Assembly (NCBI GenBank): GCA_009469685.1 | Contig: SSTA01000235.1 | Location: 1 to 7,270, forward strand | DNA: 7,270 nucleotides | Direction: 5' to 3' | DNA from: Azonexaceae bacterium | GTDB taxonomy: Bacteria > Pseudomonadota > Gammaproteobacteria > Burkholderiales > Rhodocyclaceae | Shown: piece after piece, positions 1 through 5,738 of the stretch | Position numbering within the stretch: position 1 is the stretch's first letter | Layout of the letters: every line of letters starts with the position of its first letter | Program-made: the position numbers and the translations under genes | Notes under the pieces: generated by a model | The model's input: only the letters and a program-made list of their open reading frames with translations | Told to the model about the DNA's origin: nothing | Databases searched by the model: none

Positions 1-189
1 GAGTTCGAAGGCCTTGCCGGCCATGGCGGCGAAAACCAGGGCCGGTACGAAGACATCCATATTGAGGCGATTCGCCACCGCCATCTCCGGCCGATGGCGT
101 CGGCCATAAAAGAATCCCGCCGCGACGATGGCAAATATCGGGAAGAGAATCGCAGTAATACGTATCGCCAGACTACTGTCGGCACTCAC
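1..189 (-). CDS. AEC (auxin efflux carrier) family transporter, 5' part only
   Basis: This is the N-terminal 63 codons of a membrane transporter that continues beyond the left edge. The reading frame is open from a GTG at 189-187 to base 1. The GTG shares bases with the hslU stop (GTGA), so translation is probably coupled to hslU; no good Shine-Dalgarno lies at normal distance (a GAGG is about 19 bases upstream). The peptide has a first hydrophobic helix (about residues 11-27, with [14 protein letters not shown]), a basic loop (RRHRP), then [14 protein letters not shown] leading into a second helix. A first helix followed by an 'N-x-x-N/V-FxPaLvF' stretch is typical of AEC family (PF03547) secondary carriers in proteobacteria. 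These are inner-membrane proteins whose substrates are mostly unknown. The family call rests on recognition of this N-terminus alone. The start is the only plausible in-frame one before the conserved region. Confidence 0.72.
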   Translation of the reverse strand, partial: MSADSSLAIRITAILFPIFAIVAAGFFYGRRHRPEMAVANRLNMDVFVPALVFAAMAGKAFEL

Positions 190-1523
190 AGCACGTACCG
201 GGACAGATCCTCGTCACCCGCCAGATCCCCCAGTCGGGCATCGACATAGGCGCCATCAACGCTCAGCGCTTCGCTGCCTGCCTTCCCCGCGGCAAAGGAA
301 ACTTCCTCCAGCAGCTTCTCCATCACCGTGTAGAGCCTCCGGGCGCCAATGTTCTCGGTCTTTTCGTTGACCTGGTAGGCAATTTCCGCAAGGCGCCGGA
401 TTCCCGTCTCCTTGAATTCCAGTGCGACCCCCTCCGTTGCCAGCAGGGCCTGATATTGGCGGGTCAGACAGGCGTCGGTCTGGGTCAGGATGCACTCGAA
501 ATCGGTCACCGACAGCGAATCCAGTTCGACCCGGATGGGGAACCGCCCCTGGAGCTCCGGGATAAGATCCGAAGGCTTGGCCAGATGGAAGGCGCCGGAA
601 GCGATGAACAAGATATGATCGGTGCGGATCATCCCGTATTTTGTCGAGATCGTGGTGCCTTCCACCAGTGGAAGCAAATCGCGCTGCACGCCTTGCCGGG
701 AGACGTCGGCGCCATGCGCGTCGGATCGGCTGGCAATCTTGTCGATTTCGTCGAGAAAGACGATGCCATTCTGCTCGACATTCTTTACGGCTTCCAGCTT
801 CACCTCCTCGTCATTCACCAGGCGCGCCGCTTCCTCGTCAACGAGCAGTTTCATCGCTTCCTTGATTTTCAGCTTGCGGTTCTTCTTGCGCCCGCCGCCC
901 AGGTTCTGGAACATGCCCTGAATCTGCTGAGTCAGTTCCTCCATGCCCGGAGGAGCGAAGATTTCGGCCTGCATGCTGGGTGCCGCCACCTCGATGTCCA
1001 CCTCCTTCTCGTCCAGCTCCCCTTCCCGCAGCTTCTTGCGAAATTTCTGGCGGGTCGAATTGTCTTCCGTCTGGCCGTTGTTCTCGGCGAAAAAACCGGG
1101 GCTGCGCGCAGGCGGCAGCAGCACGTCGAGGATGCGATCCTCGGCAGCATCCGCAGCCCTGGCACGAACCTGCTGCATCGCCTTCTCACGGTGGCCCTTG
1201 ATGGCAATTTCGACAAGATCCCGCACGATCGTGTCCACATCACGACCGACATAACCAACTTCCGTAAATTTCGTCGCCTCGATTTTGATGAATGGCGCAT
1301 TGGCCAACCGAGCTAGACGCCGGGCTATCTCGGTCTTGCCGACTCCCGTGGGGCCGATCATCAGGATATTTTTGGGCGTAATCTCCTGCCGCAAAGGCTC
1401 GGCGACCTGGGAACGGCGCCAGCGATTGCGCAACGCGATGGCCACGGCCTTTTTTGCCTTGCCCTGGCCGACGATATGTTTGTCCAGTTCATGAACGATT
1501 TCCTGGGGGGTCATCGTGGTCAT
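186..1523 (-). CDS. hslU: HslU, ATPase/unfoldase subunit of the HslUV (ClpYQ) protease
   Basis: This is the AAA+ (Clp/Hsp100) ring ATPase that unfolds substrates and feeds them into HslV in the cytoplasm. The 445-residue product matches the usual length (E. coli about 443). Walker A GPTGVGKT is at residues 57-64, the pore loop GYVG at 90-93 and Walker B IVFLDEID at about 254-261. The arginine-finger region GRFPIRVEL lies near 326-334 and the sensor-2 GARR at about 393-396. The intermediate (I) domain occupies about residues 97-230. The tail EDLSRYVL is the C-terminal segment that docks into HslV in this family. I chose ATG 1523 over a start 14 codons upstream for three reasons: [10 protein letters not shown] matches the family N-terminus, the ATG overlaps the hslV stop (ATGA), and GGAGG sits 7 bases upstream. 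All key residues are present. It follows hslV and overlaps the start of the AEC gene. Confidence 0.98.
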   Translation of the reverse strand: MTTMTPQEIVHELDKHIVGQGKAKKAVAIALRNRWRRSQVAEPLRQEITPKNILMIGPTGVGKTEIARRLARLANAPFIKIEATKFTEVGYVGRDVDTIVRDLVEIAIKGHREKAMQQVRARAADAAEDRILDVLLPPARSPGFFAENNGQTEDNSTRQKFRKKLREGELDEKEVDIEVAAPSMQAEIFAPPGMEELTQQIQGMFQNLGGGRKKNRKLKIKEAMKLLVDEEAARLVNDEEVKLEAVKNVEQNGIVFLDEIDKIASRSDAHGADVSRQGVQRDLLPLVEGTTISTKYGMIRTDHILFIASGAFHLAKPSDLIPELQGRFPIRVELDSLSVTDFECILTQTDACLTRQYQALLATEGVALEFKETGIRRLAEIAYQVNEKTENIGARRLYTVMEKLLEEVSFAAGKAGSEALSVDGAYVDARLGDLAGDEDLSRYVL

Positions 1524-2056
1524 CCCAACACCTCCAGGGTGAAATTGCGGTTGGTGTAAATACAAAGATCTCCGGCGATCTCCAGTGATTTAGTGACGAT
1601 CGCGGCGGGATCGAGGTCCGTATTCTCGAGCAGCGCCCGCGCTGCACTCTGCGCGTAGGCCCCGCCGGAACCGATGGCAACGATGCCTTGCTCGGGTTCC
1701 AGCACATCGCCATTCCCGGTGATGACCAGGGAGTTGTCCGGATCGGCAACCGCAAGCATGGCTTCCAGGCGGCGCAGCATGCGATCAGTACGCCAATCCT
1801 TGGCCAGTTCCACGGCGGACCGCAGGAGATTGCCCTGGTGTTTCTCCAATTTGGCCTCGAAGCGTTCGAACAGCGTGAAGGCATCCGCGGTCCCGCCGGC
1901 GAAGCCCGCCAGGATACGGTTCTGATAGAGTCGCCGGACCTTCTTGGCGGTCGCCTTGATGACGATATTGCCGAGGGTCACCTGACCGTCGCCACCCATG
2001 GCGACGCGAGTGCCCCGACGCACCGACAGGATCGTGGTGCCGTGATATTGCTCCAT
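1520..2056 (-). CDS. hslV: HslV, threonine peptidase subunit of the HslUV (ClpQY) protease
   Basis: This is an N-terminal nucleophile (T1 family) peptidase, a proteasome beta-subunit relative forming double hexamers capped by HslU in the cytoplasm. The product is 178 residues. It begins MEQYHG followed by [10 protein letters not shown], so the catalytic threonine is Thr7 and the first six residues must be removed; the enterobacterial form needs only Met removal. Conserved stretches visible are [10 protein letters not shown] (about 21-30), KKVRRLY (about 38-44), [57 protein letters not shown] and the C-terminal [13 protein letters not shown]. Length and motifs are normal. The gene follows the STAS-protein gene with an 8-base gap, and its AGGA Shine-Dalgarno (2066-2063) overlaps the upstream TAG. 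It therefore looks co-transcribed with that gene and with hslU. No heat-shock promoter was recognised directly upstream. Confidence 0.98.
   Translation of the reverse strand: MEQYHGTTILSVRRGTRVAMGGDGQVTLGNIVIKATAKKVRRLYQNRILAGFAGGTADAFTLFERFEAKLEKHQGNLLRSAVELAKDWRTDRMLRRLEAMLAVADPDNSLVITGNGDVLEPEQGIVAIGSGGAYAQSAARALLENTDLDPAAIVTKSLEIAGDLCIYTNRNFTLEVLG
1531..1535 (-). promoter_or_regulatory. Shine-Dalgarno for hslU
   Basis: GGAGG on the minus strand lies inside the last codons of hslV, 7 bases before ATG 1523. It decides the hslU start against the longer open frame that begins at 1565. The ATGA overlap with the hslV stop means HslV and HslU translation are probably coupled. Confidence 0.8.
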
Positions 2057-2064
2057 GGGGATTC

Positions 2065-3318
2065 CTAATATTTTGGGACGATGATGCGGGCGACGCTGGG
2101 CAGATCGACGATGCCCATCAGCTCCGCCACCAGATGGTGGGGGTTGCGGATGATGACTTCCTTGCCCTGACGTTTCATGGGCTCCAGAATATTGCGCAAC
2201 AGCCCGGCTGAGAAGAAATCGAGACGCTTGACCGCAGTGAAGTCAATCACCGGTCGCTCGTGGAGTTCGATAAAGGCACGCACGTCGTCGAATCGGAAGT
2301 TCTTCAGTTCTCCCGACAGGAAATGGATGTCGCTCTCGGGAATGACCACCGGCGCGGCGCCAATCCCAGGCCGAGGCCCCGCTGACTTGACCACTTCCCA
2401 GGAGGGCGGTGAAACCTCGAAGGTCACCGCGTAATCGACGGCCTTTTCCTCGAACGCCTCCTGCCGCCCCAGCAGCTGGAGCAGCTCCAACAAGAGAAGC
2501 CAACTTTCCGGGGATTCCGGCTTACCGACCGTCAGACGCCCCTCCAGCCGCCCAGCGAGGCCTTCGGCGCCGCTCAGGGTGACCGCGACACCTAGCTTGC
2601 GCGCCAGTCGGAAAGATTCGACCAAAGCCTTGGCCGCCTCCTCATCGCAACCGGCAAGCTTGCCGATATCGACTCGGGCGGCTTCCTTTTTCTGGATTCC
2701 CGTCCGCAACTGCGCAAATTCCCCCGCGCTGCTGCCGTTGAGCACCCCTTGGAAGACGATGACTTTGCCCCCCACGGTTGGCGGCGGGGCAGGCTTTTCG
2801 CTCAGCGCCCGCCAAGTGGGCGGCGAGGTCTCGCAGGCCTGGGCGAATTCCTCCCCGAGCCGCTCGAAGGCGGCACGATCGCCGAGAACCTGCACAAGAT
2901 CGAGGAGCATGCGCCAGAGGCGCAATGCATTCGGTCCCCCGCCATGGGCTCGCGCAGCTGCCTCGAGAATCGCCCGGGCGGCAGGATCCTGGCCGTTGGC
3001 GAAGAGCACGGCGGCCTGCTCGATGTCGGCCTGGACCGGGTCCATGTCCTGGTCGACTTCGATCGCCATCACGGCGGAATCGGTAAAGTCGAATTGGGAA
3101 TCGCCGAATTCGAGGGGCGGAAGTTCCTTCTTCGGTTCCGGCGCCGGAGCCGCCGGAACCGCGGGTGCTGCAGCGACTGCCGGAGCAGCGGCGTTCTGCT
3201 CAGCCACCGGATCCCAGACCGCTGAATCCTCAACCGCCGGTGCAGGAGGCGGCTTGGGACGCGCCGCCTTGCGTTCCGGCATTTTTTCAGCGGGTTTTTT
3301 GAAGAGGGAGAAAACCAT
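2065..3318 (-). CDS. Two-module STAS-domain protein with helical repeats
   Basis: A 417-residue, probably cytoplasmic protein with no signal peptide or membrane segment. After a short start (MVFSLFKK) there is a Pro/Ala-rich, probably disordered linker (about 15-68). A helical FimV/TPR-like segment (about 94-170) ends in SPPTW. It is followed by a first STAS-like domain (about 184-262, VIVFQGVL...[13 protein letters not shown]), a second helical segment (about 271-307) ending in SPPSW, and a C-terminal STAS domain (about 325-417, [18 protein letters not shown]). The helical segments are clearly related (about 16 of 35 positions identical), so the protein looks like an internal duplication of a helix+STAS unit. 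STAS domains usually mediate regulated protein-protein contacts (anti-anti-sigma factors, MlaB). The usual D-S-S-G phosphorylation motif is absent from domain 1 and altered (DFFSAG) in domain 2. I chose ATG 3318 over a TTG three codons upstream; neither has a clear Shine-Dalgarno. Function unknown; hslV follows 8 bases downstream. Confidence 0.85.
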   Translation of the reverse strand: MVFSLFKKPAEKMPERKAARPKPPPAPAVEDSAVWDPVAEQNAAAPAVAAAPAVPAAPAPEPKKELPPLEFGDSQFDFTDSAVMAIEVDQDMDPVQADIEQAAVLFANGQDPAARAILEAAARAHGGGPNALRLWRMLLDLVQVLGDRAAFERLGEEFAQACETSPPTWRALSEKPAPPPTVGGKVIVFQGVLNGSSAGEFAQLRTGIQKKEAARVDIGKLAGCDEEAAKALVESFRLARKLGVAVTLSGAEGLAGRLEGRLTVGKPESPESWLLLLELLQLLGRQEAFEEKAVDYAVTFEVSPPSWEVVKSAGPRPGIGAAPVVIPESDIHFLSGELKNFRFDDVRAFIELHERPVIDFTAVKRLDFFSAGLLRNILEPMKRQGKEVIIRNPHHLVAELMGIVDLPSVARIIVPKY

Positions 3319-3389
3319 GGGGGACAAACCGTCGGGAATCTACTTTTAGCACGCCACCGAACGGGGCGCAATGGCGCGTCGGGGTTTTC
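3319..3389. other. 71-base gap between metal permease and STAS gene
   Basis: This is the largest non-coding interval between genes in the window. I found no GC-rich hairpin followed by a T-run on the minus strand: the best inverted repeat (CGCCA 3352-3356 with TGGCG 3372-3376) is 5 bp with no T-tract. Read-through from the metal operon into the STAS-hslVU genes is therefore possible. The gap also contains the weak promoter candidate listed separately. Confidence 0.6.
3343..3371 (-). promoter_or_regulatory. Weak candidate sigma-70 promoter before the STAS gene
   Basis: On the minus strand, TTGCGC (3371-3366) and TAAAAG (3348-3343) are separated by exactly 17 bases, and TGC precedes the second box as in an extended -10. 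Matches to consensus are only 3/6 and 4/6. It would start transcription about 18 bases before ATG 3318 and could separate the STAS-hslVU unit from the metal-transport operon. A second -10-like box, TACAAT (3402-3397), lacks a -35 partner. Confidence 0.22.
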
Positions 3390-4193
3390 CTAGAGGATTG
3401 TACGCTTTGGCCCGGAAATCCCTGCTGCTGCCAGGGCGCCGCCCAAGAGTACAAGACAGAGCATCGGCCCAAAGGGCTGATCGAAGGCCAGGGCAAGGGC
3501 GAAGGCGGCGGTGTAGCCCGTCACGCCCAGTGCCACGGCAACGAAAAGTCCCTGCCGCCAGCTTCGCGCCCGTGCAAAAGCGACCCACGGGGACAGGAAG
3601 GCTAGCGAGAACCCGGCCATGACGCCCAGGGAGAGCGTGGCCGCAGCGAGGACGACGACAGTAAGGAGGTCGAATCCGACATGGACGGGCCAATCGGGAA
3701 GGCCTTGGAGGCGGAAATGCTGGGGAAATATTTCACAGAGGAGTAATCGGCGCGACAGCGCGAGCAGGAGGGGCAGGACCACAACCGCCACGCTCAGGGC
3801 GGCGACGAGGTGACCGACCTCGGCAAAATAGAGCTGACCGTCGAACAAGGCGTGGCCGATTCGTTCCGCCATGGGCAAATTGGCCGCCAGGAGGACGGCG
3901 ACTGCCCACCCCCCGACCAGGAAGAAGGCGTAGGCGGTTGCCCGCACCCGGCCACTGCCCATCATTCGCTTGACGAATACGGCCGTCGCCGAGGCGGCAA
4001 GCCCTCCGCCGACGAGGGGCATCCCAAGCGCCAGAGCTGCCAGGGATCCTGCAGCAGCAACATTGCCGTAGGCCAGCGCAGCGATCCACTCATGACGCAG
4101 CCGGAGAAAACAGCCGAGGACGGGCAGAACAACGGCCAAGGCGAGCCCGGTCAGGAAGGGAATGGCGAAGAGGCCGGACAGAAGCTCGCTCAT
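3390..4193 (-). CDS. Metal ABC transporter permease, ABC-3 family (ZnuB-like)
   Basis: This is the inner-membrane channel subunit of a zinc/manganese/iron-type importer; it would pair as a dimer with the ATPase encoded just upstream. The product is 267 residues, normal for ABC-3 permeases (PF00950). About eight hydrophobic segments are visible: roughly 8-28, 33-55, 57-73, 83-105, 130-148, two more packed in 175-208, and the C-terminal pair from about 215. The loop after the fifth helix (SRRLLLCEIFPQHFRLQGLP) resembles the cytoplasmic coupling region in this family. I chose ATG 4193 because the protein from there begins directly with the family N-terminus (MSELLSGLFAIPFLTG), whereas the open frame back to 4319 is a shadow inside the ATPase gene. 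The ATG overlaps (ATGA) the stop of a 23-codon ORF filling the gap after the ATPase gene; its own Shine-Dalgarno is poor. Metal specificity is inferred from family and neighbours only. Confidence 0.9.
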   Translation of the reverse strand: MSELLSGLFAIPFLTGLALAVVLPVLGCFLRLRHEWIAALAYGNVAAAGSLAALALGMPLVGGGLAASATAVFVKRMMGSGRVRATAYAFFLVGGWAVAVLLAANLPMAERIGHALFDGQLYFAEVGHLVAALSVAVVVLPLLLALSRRLLLCEIFPQHFRLQGLPDWPVHVGFDLLTVVVLAAATLSLGVMAGFSLAFLSPWVAFARARSWRQGLFVAVALGVTGYTAAFALALAFDQPFGPMLCLVLLGGALAAAGISGPKRTIL

Positions 4194-4261
4194 GGCAGGA
4201 CACTCACGTCCGTGACCCGGAGCCCAAGCGCCGGGCCGCGAAGATAAGAAAGGTCTGTCAT
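4190..4261 (-). CDS. Possible 23-residue coupling ORF between ATPase and permease genes
   Basis: An ATG at 4261-4259 overlaps the ATPase stop (ATGA), and its own TGA at 4192-4190 overlaps the permease ATG (ATGA). The 23-codon frame therefore exactly bridges the otherwise non-coding gap with a 4-base overlap at both ends. The peptide starts MTDLSYLRG and ends VTDVSVLP; it has no signal or membrane segment. Ribosomes leaving the ATPase gene could restart here and be delivered to the permease start, which lacks a good Shine-Dalgarno. It could be a pure translational relay, a decayed remnant of a longer gene, or chance. No homologue is recognised. Confidence 0.35.
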   Translation of the reverse strand: MTDLSYLRGPALGLRVTDVSVLP

Positions 4262-4836
4262 CGCCGCCCCTCGCCCAGGAGCATGGTCCGGTGGCAAACC
4301 GCGGCAGCGAATTCCGCATCGTGACTCACCAGGACGACGCCACACCCGGCTGCCGCCCGCTGCCGCAATGCCTCCACCAGATGATCGCAACCCGCGGCAT
4401 CCAGATTGTTGGTGGGTTCGTCCAGCAGCAGCAGGTCCACCGGAGACTGGAGGATGGCCCAGAGTGCCAGATACTGGCGCTGACCGCCGGAAAGCCGATC
4501 CAGCCGCCAGTCGAGGCAATCGGCAAGCCACGGGGGCAAGCCATCCGGACTGGCTGCGGTCAGTCCCAGCAATTCGCGTCCGCTGAGGGGCAGGCCGTCG
4601 ACCGGGGGCTGGGTCTGGGTCTGAAATCCCGTTCGTAGTCCGGGCCGTTTCTCCAAACGACCGGAAAACACCCGGGCGCCGCCCGCCAGCGCCGCAAGGA
4701 AGGTGGATTTGCCAGCCCCGTTGGGTCCTGCAAGTCCGACGATATCGGCGGGTGCTATGGTCAGATCGAGGGGACCGGTCACTGGACCGTCCCAACCGAC
4801 CACCAGATCCCGGGCGGCGAGCAGCGGCGCGGTCAA
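4258..4836 (-). CDS. Metal ABC transporter ATP-binding protein (ZnuC-like), TTG start
   Basis: This is the cytoplasmic ATPase that would power the importer formed with the ZnuB-like permease and ZnuA-like binding protein. All ABC motifs are present in the 192-residue product. Walker A GPNGAGKST is at 37-45, the Q-loop glutamine at about 72, and the signature LSGGQ at 115-119. Walker B LLLLDEP spans 135-141, the D-loop NNLD 143-146 and the H-loop VSHD 170-173. It is shorter than typical ZnuC (about 250 residues): the stretch between Walker A and the signature is compact, and the protein ends soon after the H-loop. The frame is open to 4962 but no family sequence lies there. I chose TTG 4836 because GGAGG lies 7 bases upstream and the TTG overlaps the upstream TGA (TTGA). 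The protein then starts MTAPLLAARDLVVGW, as ABC ATPases do. Specificity is inferred from the neighbours. Confidence 0.92.
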   Translation of the reverse strand: MTAPLLAARDLVVGWDGPVTGPLDLTIAPADIVGLAGPNGAGKSTFLAALAGGARVFSGRLEKRPGLRTGFQTQTQPPVDGLPLSGRELLGLTAASPDGLPPWLADCLDWRLDRLSGGQRQYLALWAILQSPVDLLLLDEPTNNLDAAGCDHLVEALRQRAAAGCGVVLVSHDAEFAAAVCHRTMLLGEGRR

Positions 4837-5729
4837 CGGACTGCCTCCAGCAATCGGGCCAGTGTCTCGTCGTAGAGCGCGAACAAATCCTGGGCCTCCT
4901 TCGATCCGCCCACCGTAAACGGCAGCACCACGGCGGGAATCTTCGCGCGGCCTGCAATCCACTGGCTCGGCCCGTCGTTCTGGTAGGCGGCGCGCAAGAC
5001 CATTTTCGCCGGCTGACTCTGCTGGCGCGCGAGGATTTCGCTCAACTGGCCGCTGGTGGGTTCAACTCCAGGCTTGGGCTCGAGGGTGCCCGTTTCCCGC
5101 AGGCCTAGCCAGGCCAGGAGATAACTGAAGGAACGGTGGTGCACCAGGACCGGCACGCCCTTCAATACGGCGCCCTGCCTCTCCCAGCGCACCATGGCTG
5201 CCTGCCATCGATCGGCAAACCCCTGACCATTGGCTTGGTAGGCTTTGGCATTGGCGGGATCGATTTGGGCCAGCCGGGCGGTGAGGGCGGCCGCAACCTT
5301 GAGGATGTTGCGCGGATCGAGCTGGATGTGCGGATTGCCCTCCGGATGCACGTCACCTTGGGCGCGGTCGAGACTGGCTGGAATCTCGAGCGGGGTCACC
5401 CACCGGGCGGCTTCGAAGTATCCGGGCTGCCCGGGCTGGATGGCCGCATTGCCCGAATCGCGCAGGACGACGGGCAACCAGCCGATCTCCAGGTCGGCTC
5501 CGGTTGCGACGACCAACTGGGCGCTACGCGCCTGGGCCAGCAATGACGGCCGCGCTTCGATGCGGTGGGGGTCCTGCAAGGCGTGGGTGGCGGCGTAGAC
5601 CTTGACCTTGTCTCCCCCCAGCTCGCGCGCCAAGGCGGCCCATTCGGGAACCGTCGCGAAGACATTGACGGCAGCGAGCGCCGGCAGGGCGAGCAGGGCG
5701 AAAAAGCCAGCCGCGAGAGTTCTCACCAT
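4833..5729 (-). CDS. Periplasmic metal-binding protein of an ABC importer (ZnuA-like, cluster A-I)
   Basis: A 298-residue substrate-binding protein of the zinc/manganese family (PF01297) that would capture metal in the periplasm for the ABC permease. A signal peptide is visible: basic MVR, hydrophobic core to about residue 16, cleavage probably after ALA at 17-19 or the next Ala. Likely metal-ligand histidines sit in the family motifs: DPH at 53-55 followed by an (I)EARPS stretch, NPHIQLDP at 133-140, and VHHRSFSYLLAWLGL from 196. The fourth ligand is not obvious; the C-terminal region reads FTVGGSKEAQDLFALYDE (271-288), a form seen in a ZnuA subgroup. The His/Asp-rich charged loop of enterobacterial ZnuA is missing. 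ATG 5729 has AGGAG six bases upstream, overlapping the TAG of the outer-membrane gene (9-base gap). The gene overlaps the ATPase start. Zinc is the most likely metal but Mn2+ or Fe2+ cannot be excluded. Confidence 0.9.
   Translation of the reverse strand: MVRTLAAGFFALLALPALAAVNVFATVPEWAALARELGGDKVKVYAATHALQDPHRIEARPSLLAQARSAQLVVATGADLEIGWLPVVLRDSGNAAIQPGQPGYFEAARWVTPLEIPASLDRAQGDVHPEGNPHIQLDPRNILKVAAALTARLAQIDPANAKAYQANGQGFADRWQAAMVRWERQGAVLKGVPVLVHHRSFSYLLAWLGLRETGTLEPKPGVEPTSGQLSEILARQQSQPAKMVLRAAYQNDGPSQWIAGRAKIPAVVLPFTVGGSKEAQDLFALYDETLARLLEAVR
4844..4848 (-). promoter_or_regulatory. Shine-Dalgarno deciding the TTG start of the ATPase gene
   Basis: GGAGG lies within the last codons of the binding-protein gene, 7 bases before TTG 4836-4834. 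The TTG shares two bases with the upstream stop (TTGA). Spacing, overlap and the protein alignment agree on this non-ATG start. Confidence 0.75.
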
Positions 5730-5738
5730 GGTTCGCTC

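Noticed and set aside
456..1316. 286-codon open frame on the plus strand opposite hslU
   Set aside because: It is antisense to a gene with every HslU motif intact; its composition is explained by codon bias of high-GC hslU read backwards. No recognisable domain and no Shine-Dalgarno support.
1524..1565. Upstream extension of hslU by 14 codons
   Set aside because: The extra residues lie inside hslV, do not match HslU N-termini, and the ATG at 1523 has a strong Shine-Dalgarno.
2054..2110. Heat-shock (sigma-32) promoter before hslV, suggested by CCCCATGG at the start codon
   Set aside because: No CTTGAAA-like box at 13-17 bases upstream, and transcription would start inside the gene. The same CCCCATGG at the STAS start also lacks a partner.
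2579..3349. 256-codon open frame on the plus strand opposite the STAS gene
   Set aside because: The Ser/Ala/Arg-rich, low-complexity product mirrors the Pro/Ala linker and helices of the real gene; no domain recognised.
4194..4319. Upstream extension of the permease by 42 codons
   Set aside because: The added sequence is charged and irregular, lies partly inside the ATPase gene, and is not permease-like.
4190..4957. 255-codon minus-strand frame overlapping the ABC ATPase
   Set aside because: Arg/Pro-rich shadow frame of the ATPase gene. Only its last 23 codons, which lie in the gap, were kept as a possible mini-ORF.
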